A stretch of DNA of 13,450 nt, from assembly GCA_043720875.1 (NCBI GenBank), contig JAYSRU010000133.1:1-13450 (forward strand), read 5' to 3'. The notes under the pieces are model-generated. The model was not told the origin of the DNA. It made no database searches and was given only the letters and a program-made list of their open reading frames with translations. Position 1 is the stretch's first letter; each line of letters opens with the position of its first letter. The stretch is from JAYSRU01 sp043720875 (GTDB lineage Bacteria; Bacteroidota; Bacteroidia; Flavobacteriales_D; Crocinitomicaceae). The position numbers were made by a program, and so were the translations under genes. Below, piece after piece: positions 7,771 through 13,450 of the stretch.

Positions 7771-8490
7771 ATGGAAATTAGAAAAAAAGTTGAGGTGTGT
7801 TTCACTCCTGGAGAATATCAGTATTTCAAAGGTGAATTTGAAGTTGTGGTTGTGATTGATGTATTACGCGCAACGTCGGCAATATGTGCTGCATTCGACA
7901 ATGGTATTGCTTCTATCATTCCTGTAGCTACACTCGAAGAAGCCCATGAATACAAGGCAAAAGGATATTTGGTTGGAGCAGAACGTAAAGGTCAAATTGT
8001 TGAAGGTTTTGATTTTGGAAACTCTCCTTTCAGTTACATCAATGAAGAATTTAGAGGAAAAGATGTGGTGCTAACAACGTCAAACGGCACAAAAGCATTG
8101 CACTATGCACGCGAGGCTGACATTGTTCTAGTAGGTTCATTTTTAAACCTTGATGCAATTTGCGACTACCTTATCACATTGAATAAAAACGTGCTTTGTT
8201 TGTGTTCTGGTTGGCAAGATAAATTTAATTTAGAGGATACAATTTGTGCTGGTGCCATTTTAGATAATTTGGTAAGCACTGGAGATTTTATCGCAGAAGA
8301 AGACAGCTCAATTGCTGCAAAATATTTGTTTAAGACCGCTGAATTAAACCATATCGGTTTCTTAAAATCGAGTTCACACAGAAGACGTATGAAAGGTCTA
8401 AATTTGAAGGATGATATTATTTATTGCTTAACTCCCAATCAAACGCGTGTAATTCCAATCTTGAAAGATGGCAAACTGGTTAAAATTTAG
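7771..8490 (+). CDS. comB: 2-phosphosulfolactate phosphatase family protein (ComB)
   Basis: This 239-residue cytoplasmic protein of the ComB family is near the family's usual length. In methanogens ComB removes phosphate from 2-phosphosulfolactate, a Mg-dependent step towards coenzyme M. Visible family motifs are VVVIDVLRATS (26-36, acidic metal-binding strand), the GAERKG ... GFDFGNSP segment (69-86), TTSNGTKAL (102-110) and CSGW-x5-NLED (145-156). The acidic and Ser/Asn positions expected for metal and substrate binding are retained. Bacteroidota do not make coenzyme M, so the substrate here is uncertain; a sulfolactate- or sulfonate-related role is possible. The downstream hydrolase gene starts inside its last codons (23-nt overlap), so the two are probably cotranscribed. 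The ATG start lies just after a consensus -7 box. Confidence 0.9.
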   Translation: MEIRKKVEVCFTPGEYQYFKGEFEVVVVIDVLRATSAICAAFDNGIASIIPVATLEEAHEYKAKGYLVGAERKGQIVEGFDFGNSPFSYINEEFRGKDVVLTTSNGTKALHYAREADIVLVGSFLNLDAICDYLITLNKNVLCLCSGWQDKFNLEDTICAGAILDNLVSTGDFIAEEDSSIAAKYLFKTAELNHIGFLKSSSHRRRMKGLNLKDDIIYCLTPNQTRVIPILKDGKLVKI

Positions 8491-9499
8491 TAGTATTTCT
8501 TTGCTGTTTATTGTTGGACTCTTATTCGCCAGCAATCAAGCTGAATATAAACTGATTTACAAAGATACGTGCTGTAAAAAATGGGGATTTACGGGGCATA
8601 AACGTATTAATCGCGTTGCCGTTTTTACGCTTCCACCAGAAATGTTTGGGTTTTATAAAGAACATATTGAATATATAACCGATCATGCAGTTGATCCTGA
8701 TAAACGTCGTTATGCGGTGGATGGAGAAGCGCAATGTCATTATATCGATATTGACCACTATGCCTTGAATGGAAAAAATGCTTTTGATGAAGTGCCCCGC
8801 TTATGGTTTAAAGCAATTGACAAATATACAGAAGACACACTCCAAGCATATGGTATTGTTCCATGGCATATTCAAGTTATGAAAATGCGCTTAACCAAAG
8901 CTTTTGAACAAAAAAACGTCGATCTCATTCTAAAATATTCTGCCGACATTGGCCATTATATTGCAGATGCGCACGTGCCCTTGCATACTACAGAAAACTA
9001 TAACGGTCAACTTACCAACCAGCGGGGAATTCATGGCTTATGGGAAAGTAGATTATTGGAAATAAACATAGATAATTACGACTATTTTGTTGGTAAAGCC
9101 AGCTACTTAAAAAAACCGTTAGATTTCATTTGGGATGCTGTAAGACAAAGTAACAATGCTGTAGATTCAGTTTTAAGCTTTGAAAAAGAACTAACTTCAA
9201 CCTTTCCAGTGGATCAAAAATATAGTTATGAAAACCGCGGAAGTGTATTGATGCAAACCTATTCTAAAGAATTTTCTGATGCCTATCACGACAAATTAAA
9301 CGGAATGGTTGAACGCCGATTAAGGCTTGCAATTCTTGCAGTTGGAAATTATTGGTATTCGGCTTGGGTTGATGCAGGTCAACCAGACTTAACCGGTTTG
9401 CTTTCTCAAAAGCCATCCGCCGAATTATTGAAGGAATTAGAAAAAATGGATGCTGAGTTCTCTAAAGGGAATACAAAAGGCAGAGTTTGCGATCATTGA
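8468..9499 (+). CDS. Secreted zinc hydrolase of the S1/P1 nuclease-phospholipase C fold
   Basis: This 343-residue exported protein probably cleaves phosphodiester bonds (nucleic acid or phospholipid) with a three-zinc centre. An N-terminal hydrophobic segment (residues 5-22, SSISLLFIVGLLFA) acts as a signal peptide and supports the overlapping ATG. Probable zinc ligands, placed by spacing against the S1/P1 family, are W39, H44 (WGFTGH), D76 (AVDPDKR), H91 (HYID), H163, D167 and H173 (HYIADAHVPLH), and H189 with E193 (HGLWE). W39-H44 and D76-H91 match nuclease spacing exactly; the H-x3-D-x5-H block fits both nuclease and phospholipase C; E193 is the PLC-type residue (nucleases use Asp). Oddity: W39 should be the mature N-terminus but lies about 15 residues after the expected cleavage site, behind CCKK. 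The start overlaps comB by 23 nt. Substrate is unproven. Confidence 0.85.
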   Translation: MANWLKFSSISLLFIVGLLFASNQAEYKLIYKDTCCKKWGFTGHKRINRVAVFTLPPEMFGFYKEHIEYITDHAVDPDKRRYAVDGEAQCHYIDIDHYALNGKNAFDEVPRLWFKAIDKYTEDTLQAYGIVPWHIQVMKMRLTKAFEQKNVDLILKYSADIGHYIADAHVPLHTTENYNGQLTNQRGIHGLWESRLLEINIDNYDYFVGKASYLKKPLDFIWDAVRQSNNAVDSVLSFEKELTSTFPVDQKYSYENRGSVLMQTYSKEFSDAYHDKLNGMVERRLRLAILAVGNYWYSAWVDAGQPDLTGLLSQKPSAELLKELEKMDAEFSKGNTKGRVCDH

Positions 9500-9515
9500 T
9501 TTTAGCCACCAAATA

Positions 9516-9547
9516 CGCTTAGAGTGGAACACACTTTCTTGTAAGCG
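9516..9547 (+). other. Possible hairpin after the zinc hydrolase gene
   Basis: CGCTTA (9516-9521) can pair with TAAGCG (9542-9547), with an inner AGTG/CACT stem. There is no T-run, so this is not a standard terminator. It lies 17 nt after the stop and might mark a transcript end or protect the 3' end. The rest of 9548-9667 is AT-rich and must contain any natA promoter, but I see no convincing consensus box. Confidence 0.3.
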
Positions 9548-9667
9548 AATATTACCATTAAACCTTAATTATTTCCACTTCGTGCAATTAATTTTTACCA
9601 CCGCTTATTAATTCTTTTCTTTGTTACCTCATTGAGTTGATAACGTACGACATTAAATAACCTAGGA

Positions 9668-10477
9668 ATGATAATAGCTGAGAACCTAAGTAAAATATAC
9701 CCACTTTCTAAAAAACAAAGGAAAGAGCTTCAAACAGATGCGAAAGAGCAAGTTGCTGTCGATAACATTAGTTTCGTATGCAAGCCGGGAAGAATATTTT
9801 CATTACTTGGGCCAAATGGTGCTGGTAAAACCACCACATTACGCATGCTTTCGACAATTTTCAATCCTACTTCTGGAATAGTTTTGATTGCGGGAATTAA
9901 TACACGAGAAGACCCCGAAGGAGCTCGTAAAAAAATTGGTTTTTTAACCGGTTCAACCAATCTCTACGCGCGACTTACACCTAATGAAATTATTGACTAT
10001 TTTGGAAAACTCTATCAAGTTGAAAAACATCTGATTGAAGAACGAAAAAATAATTTGTTCGATTTATTGGATATGCACGATTTCAAGAATAAGCGCATTG
10101 GGAAATTGAGTACAGGAATGAAACAAAAGGTTTCCATATGTCGCACCATGATTCACGATCCAGAAGTATTAATCTTTGACGAACCCACGAGTGGACTTGA
10201 TGTTATCACCGCTGAAAACATTATTAACCTCATCAGATCTTGTAAAGAACGTGGCAAAACAGTAATTTTTTCAAGCCACATCATGAGTGAAGTTGAATTG
10301 CTGTGCGACGATATGGCCATCATTCATAAAGGAAAATTATTGTATAATGATACTTTTGAAAACTTCAAAGCAAGCACAAAACTAAACCTTACAGAGGCAT
10401 TCATCAGCGTCATAAAAAATAATGGAAATGCTACCGATTCAAACGATACATTAACTGCTAATACTGCTACGTTATGA
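9668..10477 (+). CDS. natA: ABC exporter ATP-binding subunit, NatA type
   Basis: This 269-residue cytoplasmic ATPase powers the exporter whose permease is encoded by the next gene. In the NatAB family the complex extrudes Na+ (or drugs), energised by ATP. All nucleotide-binding motifs are present: Walker A GPNGAGKT (48-55), signature LSTGM (146-150), Walker B VLIFDEP (166-172), D-loop SGLD and the H-loop histidine H203 in FSSHIMSE. The Q-loop region reads IGFLTGSTNLYARLT (89-102), so the usual Gln appears replaced by Gly or Ser. A charged insert (KKQRKELQTDAKEQ, 15-28) separates strand 1 from the A-loop region. The C-terminus (from about 245) is a polar, Asn/Thr-rich tail. Its TGA overlaps the next ATG (ATGA), indicating translational coupling. 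Assignment as a sodium rather than a drug exporter is by resemblance. Confidence 0.88.
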   Translation: MIIAENLSKIYPLSKKQRKELQTDAKEQVAVDNISFVCKPGRIFSLLGPNGAGKTTTLRMLSTIFNPTSGIVLIAGINTREDPEGARKKIGFLTGSTNLYARLTPNEIIDYFGKLYQVEKHLIEERKNNLFDLLDMHDFKNKRIGKLSTGMKQKVSICRTMIHDPEVLIFDEPTSGLDVITAENIINLIRSCKERGKTVIFSSHIMSEVELLCDDMAIIHKGKLLYNDTFENFKASTKLNLTEAFISVIKNNGNATDSNDTLTANTATL

Positions 10478-11661
10478 TTTTTACAGTTTTCAAAAAAGAA
10501 ATGATTGATACCTTACGTGACCGTAGGACGCTCATTACGATGATAGTGATTCCAATATTAATTTTTCCATTGATCTTGAGTTTTACAAAAACGATCACCA
10601 AATCTGCCATGGACAAGGCTGCAAACAAAATTGTAACTGTTGGTATAGTAGACGCAGAAGGAACTTTCAAAACGAGTTTAAGCGCGTTACCCAAGAAAAA
10701 ATGGAAAATGAATATCAAAAACTATTCTGATTCCAGCCAAATGAAGAAAGCCATTGAAGCTAAAAAATGTGATTTCGGCTTTTCTGTTTCTTCGGCATAC
10801 CAAGCCAATTTGAAATCCGGAAAAACAGGTCAAATTGCGGTATTGTTTAAAGCGAGTGATGTTGGTTTTGAGGAGCGGGCTAAAAAAGTTATAGATCATT
10901 TCACAACAATCGAAATATCTAAACGTTTAACTGCCTTAGAAATCAACCAAGAACAACTCACTCCAGTAGTTGCAAATTACCGTAACCTTGCTTCAACACA
11001 AGAAATGATCGGTAAATTGGCAGGCGGAATTTTACCTTATATGTTCGTGATCTTTGGGTTTATCGGCTGTATGTATCCCGCTATTGATTTGTTTACTGGC
11101 GAAAAGGAACGCGGAACAATCGAAACTTTATTAACCGCGCCTATTAAAAGATGGCAAATTTTGCTTGGAAAGATGCTGGTAGTTGTGGTTTCTGGCGTTG
11201 CTGCTGGCACTTTTGCGTTGATCGGTCTAGCATTTAGTATTGGTGGCTTAGATTCACTAGGAATCCCTGAATTGAGTTCTGCTGCAAAATCAATTATTAG
11301 TTTCGAATTTATTGTCGTGATCTACTTACTCTTGATTCCGTTGATGGTCTTTTTTGCAGGCATTCTTATTCCAATTGCTATTTATGCAAAATCATTTAAA
11401 GAAGCTCAAAGCTTAATTACTCCTTTGAATATTGTAATTATTCTGCCAGCAATGATTGGATTAATGCCCGGCTTTGAATACAATATTTACACGGCATGTA
11501 TTCCTATTGTGAATATTGTAATGGCGACCAAGGAACTAGTTGCAGGAACGTTAAATTACGGGTTACTAGCAGTGAGTTTCGGTGTGATGACGTTATTAGC
11601 TGTTGCTGTTGTTTTATTTTGCCAGAAGCAATACAGTAAAGAAACCAACATCATTCAGTAA
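10474..11661 (+). CDS. natB: ABC-2 type exporter permease, NatB type
   Basis: The 395-residue inner-membrane partner of NatA has a cytoplasmic N-terminal helix (FKKEMIDTLRDRRTL), a first membrane segment (about 20-38), a large extracytoplasmic domain (39-184), and a second segment (185-204). This is followed by the family hallmark YPAIDLFTGEKERGTIETLL (201-220), the cytoplasmic coupling region that contacts the ATPase. Further segments lie at about 231-253, 275-303, 316-333 and 363-384. This layout is that of NatB/ABC-2 permeases, which export Na+ and sometimes drugs. The start overlaps natA by 4 nt, so the two form one transcription and translation unit. No standard terminator follows; instead a repeat array begins within a few bases of the stop. 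Confidence 0.88.
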   Translation: MIFTVFKKEMIDTLRDRRTLITMIVIPILIFPLILSFTKTITKSAMDKAANKIVTVGIVDAEGTFKTSLSALPKKKWKMNIKNYSDSSQMKKAIEAKKCDFGFSVSSAYQANLKSGKTGQIAVLFKASDVGFEERAKKVIDHFTTIEISKRLTALEINQEQLTPVVANYRNLASTQEMIGKLAGGILPYMFVIFGFIGCMYPAIDLFTGEKERGTIETLLTAPIKRWQILLGKMLVVVVSGVAAGTFALIGLAFSIGGLDSLGIPELSSAAKSIISFEFIVVIYLLLIPLMVFFAGILIPIAIYAKSFKEAQSLITPLNIVIILPAMIGLMPGFEYNIYTACIPIVNIVMATKELVAGTLNYGLLAVSFGVMTLLAVAVVLFCQKQYSKETNIIQ

Positions 11662-11664
11662 TCG

Positions 11665-11779
11665 ACCATTGCTGCGTTCCCAACTCATCGTTAATGTCAA
11701 AATTTAATTCGATCGCTACCAAAAGGTAACTCACAAATTAAATTTAACCATAGCCTCGATTTGAAAACGCAGCAATGGT
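11665..11779. repeat. 14-bp inverted repeat flanking the first repeat unit
   Basis: ACCATTGCTGCGTT (11665-11678) is the exact reverse complement of AACGCAGCAATGGT (11766-11779); the loop is 87 bp. The right arm recurs at 11946-11959 as part of the second B element. The left arm begins 3 nt after the natB stop, so a long-range stem could form in the natB 3' transcript. Confidence 0.8.
11682..11764 (+). repeat. Repeat element A, copy 1
   Basis: The first copy of a dispersed direct repeat fills most of the gap between the convergent natB and DUF5686 genes. The 54-bp core at 11711-11764 (starting GATCGCTACCAAAAGG, ending CCTCGATTTGA) is identical to 11848-11901. The preceding 29 bp (AACTCATCGTTAATG...) is about three-quarters identical to copy 2, with a 1-nt length difference. 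No reading frame or known insertion-sequence feature explains it. Confidence 0.92.
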
Positions 11780-11819
11780 CTTAGATTTTGTGTAAAAAAG
11801 TTTTACTTAAAAGAATTCA
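11758..11819 (+). repeat. Repeat element B, copy 1
   Basis: A 27-bp stretch (11758-11784, containing AAAACGCAGCAATGG) is identical to 11938-11964. Similarity then continues through TTTTGTGT and, after a diverged spacer, TTAAAAGAATT (11807-11817), just before the next AACTCAT of element A. It overlaps the last 7 bp of A copy 1. Confidence 0.88.
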
Positions 11820-11901
11820 AACTCATGGTTAGTGTCAAATATTATTGGATCGCTACCAAAAGGTAACTCACAAATTAAATTTAACCATAGCCTCGATTTG
11901 A
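11820..11901 (+). repeat. Repeat element A, copy 2
   Basis: The second copy begins at AACTCATGGTTAG and carries the identical 54-bp core at 11848-11901, offset by 137 bp from copy 1. A 43-bp segment (11902-11944), absent from the first unit, separates it from the following B element. That segment ends GCCTAGATTTGA, echoing GCCTCGATTTGA at the end of the core. Confidence 0.92.
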
Positions 11902-11937
11902 GCCTTTTAACCGTTTTAATGATTTGTTTTATGCCTA

Positions 11938-12020
11938 GATTTGAAAACGCAGCAATGGTCTTAGCTTTTGTGTGATATAGATTGTAATTAAAAGAATTTG
12001 AACTCATCGTTAGCCTTAAT
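11938..12020 (+). repeat. Repeat element B copy 2 plus start of a third A element
   Basis: B copy 2 runs to 12000 with the same order of blocks as copy 1 (27-bp identity, TTTTGTGT, TTAAAAGAATT). It is followed at 12001 by AACTCATCGTTAG, the opening of element A. This partial third A decays into AATATT and overlaps the 3' end of the DUF5686 gene, whose stop codon is at 12016-12018. Confidence 0.8.
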
Positions 12021-13450
12021 ATTGCCATTTTCCGGTAAAGTTGTCGTAAAAATTGAACCCAAATTTGAACCTAAAACTAGCCTTCGAGAAATTACTATCT
12101 CCTGTCACTGCATAAAATCCAACTTTAAAAATCGTCTCTCTGATTCTCACCTTACGCTCTAAACCTGCATAGAACTCTACATGACTAAAACCAATTGAAG
12201 GTATTCCCAAAAACCCGCCTCCAATTGTTTCTTCTAATTTCAAACGATTGAGTAGCCAAACTTTATTCAAAAAGTAGCCTTTAAAATGATGAATAAAGTT
12301 AAATTGAATATAAGAATTAGCCGTATTTAGTATCGTGTCAAGAATCTGCAGTGTATTTACGGGATTTGAGAAGACGCCAGGATCTGAAGGCCTGAAATAT
12401 TTATGTTCAATAATCCTCAAATCCTTTTTGTGTAAATATTCACCCATAGATAATTTCCATTCACTGGTTCCAAATGTATTCAATTCAACATCATCATGAA
12501 TTCTAAATTCTATTACATTAAAATTAGATTGCGTTCCAAAAATATCTGGAATTCCTTGTTTATAGTTCAAGTACAATGTTGGATAAGGTGAGCCAAGCAC
12601 AATCTTCCTCCCTCTTTTGACAATATATTTTTGCCGAAAATGGTATTCCAAATCGACATTAAGCAATAGAATACGATATGGATCGAAACTCACTGGGTTC
12701 TTAAGCGCTCCAAACAAAGAATCCCATGCAGGATACTTAATTCCAGTAATAGAGGTGCGATCGGAATATTCAACGCCAATTTTACCATATAAACCATTGA
12801 CGATTTCCATGCGATGGCTCAATTCAACTTTTTTATTTCTCACACGGTTACCTGGCGCAAAGGTACCTTGAACATTTTGCGTGTTAGAAACAAAATCATA
12901 AACATCCCCAATTATGAATTCAATCTTTGCGAAACGATTTGGATTATACGTATAACTACCTCCCAATTGCCCCTTAAAATCTTTATTTAAAAACCCATAA
13001 TCTATTTGAGGATCCACACTAAATGCTTTTCCATTTTTAAATTCCTTTGCATAATAAAAACCCAACCTGTGCCTATATCCTCCCACACCAAATGGGATTA
13101 TTTGATTCACCAATCCATTAATGCCCCACTCTTCTTTTTTAAACGAATTCACATGTCGTATTCCTTCAAAAATCAAGGTTGTCCATTTAATTTTGTTTCT
13201 TGTACTATCATTAATCCGCATGTACTCATCACTTTCGTGATAATTAACAATACTATCTTGGGTATGAATAAAATCTAATTCCATTGCTTTTAAAGTAAAT
13301 GGTCTTTTTTTTACCCAAAAACTCGAATCTTTATCAAAAGCGTCATCCGTATAGACTTTAGTTTCGAGCCAAAAATTTCGTTTAGCATCCTTCACCTCAA
13401 AAACATACTCTTGGTGCGTTAATCTAATTAAGCCATTAATTCTCGTTTTA
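12016..13450 (-). CDS. DUF5686-type outer-membrane protein (5' truncated)
   Basis: At least 478 residues are in frame. The reading frame is open to the window edge on the minus strand, and the internal GTG at 13395 lies within continuous coding sequence (LTHQEYVFEVKDAKRNF), so the true start, probably with signal peptide and a carboxypeptidase-regulatory-like domain, is outside. The segment SSFWVKKRPFTLKAMELDFI (the FW-x-x-x-RP block) followed by a strand-rich region with many aromatic and Gly residues (GVGGYRHRLGFYY, DPQIDYGF, GQLGGSYTY) fits the DUF5686 family of large Bacteroidota outer-membrane proteins. The protein ends in aromatic WQY, as outer-membrane barrels usually do to engage the assembly machinery. 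The molecular role is unknown. It converges with natB. Its 3' end touches a repeat array and no T-run terminator is visible. Confidence 0.82.
   Translation of the reverse strand, partial: KTRINGLIRLTHQEYVFEVKDAKRNFWLETKVYTDDAFDKDSSFWVKKRPFTLKAMELDFIHTQDSIVNYHESDEYMRINDSTRNKIKWTTLIFEGIRHVNSFKKEEWGINGLVNQIIPFGVGGYRHRLGFYYAKEFKNGKAFSVDPQIDYGFLNKDFKGQLGGSYTYNPNRFAKIEFIIGDVYDFVSNTQNVQGTFAPGNRVRNKKVELSHRMEIVNGLYGKIGVEYSDRTSITGIKYPAWDSLFGALKNPVSFDPYRILLLNVDLEYHFRQKYIVKRGRKIVLGSPYPTLYLNYKQGIPDIFGTQSNFNVIEFRIHDDVELNTFGTSEWKLSMGEYLHKKDLRIIEHKYFRPSDPGVFSNPVNTLQILDTILNTANSYIQFNFIHHFKGYFLNKVWLLNRLKLEETIGGGFLGIPSIGFSHVEFYAGLERKVRIRETIFKVGFYAVTGDSNFSKASFRFKFGFNFYDNFTGKWQY

Noticed and set aside
11662..12015. 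CRISPR array or insertion-sequence ends
   Set aside because: The repeats are few, long and of unequal period with no unique spacers. There is no transposase, and no clear terminal inverted repeat with target duplication.
11807..12028. 73-codon open frame on the minus strand across the repeat array
   Set aside because: It starts inside the DUF5686 gene in another frame and runs through the non-coding repeats. The same repeat in the first unit contains stops, so the frame is not maintained.
12617..13278. Plus-strand frames opposite the DUF5686 gene
   Set aside because: They lie antisense to a well-supported long reading frame and show no recognisable features.
1..13450. A new defence, toxin-antitoxin or biosynthetic cluster
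   Set aside because: The genes are envelope, export and general metabolic types arranged in separate short units. Nothing in the sequence ties them into one new system.

Overview
The window reads as chromosomal DNA of a low-GC member of the Bacteroidota, most likely a flavobacterium-like lineage (perhaps near Crocinitomicaceae/Fluviicola). Three proteins end in type A C-terminal sorting domains of the type IX secretion system (T9SS), with the PNPT motif. There is a DUF5686 outer-membrane protein, HYR-like and SBBP-like repeats typical of large Bacteroidota surface proteins, a TAnnTTTG promoter box, and few clear Shine-Dalgarno sites. The lineage is an inference from protein style; no rRNA or other marker gene is present.

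Left third (1-5980): a 5'-truncated YCF48/BNR-repeat secreted protein is followed by a strong terminator. Next comes a 1611-residue modular secreted protein: signal peptide, seven-bladed SBBP-type propeller, Ig-like modules, a LamG-like domain, eight identical-length 74-residue HYR-like repeats, an Ig/PKD-like module and a T9SS sorting domain. A second, probably bidirectional, terminator closes this block.

Middle (6015-7533, all minus strand): a RimJ/RimL-type GNAT acetyltransferase, an apparently decayed outer-membrane barrel gene that keeps only its signal peptide and last strands in two frames, and a small secreted T9SS substrate of unknown function.

Right of centre (7755-11661, all plus strand): comB (2-phosphosulfolactate phosphatase family) overlaps by 23 nt a secreted S1/P1-nuclease/phospholipase C-like zinc hydrolase. 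After a gap comes a translationally coupled natA-natB ABC exporter pair.

Right end: natB converges on a minus-strand, 5'-truncated DUF5686 outer-membrane protein gene. The 354-bp space between them is filled by a composite direct repeat (A1-B1-A2-43 bp-B2-A3') with a 14-bp inverted arm, which the genes do not explain.

The genes do not form one obvious pathway. The common theme is the cell envelope: T9SS-exported surface proteins, outer-membrane barrels, a secreted hydrolase and an ion/drug exporter. I found no convincing new defence, mobile or biosynthetic system. The most worthwhile oddities are the convergent-intergenic repeat array, the nested LamG domain in the giant protein, the eight-fold repeat with no length change, and the buried zinc-ligand tryptophan in the hydrolase.
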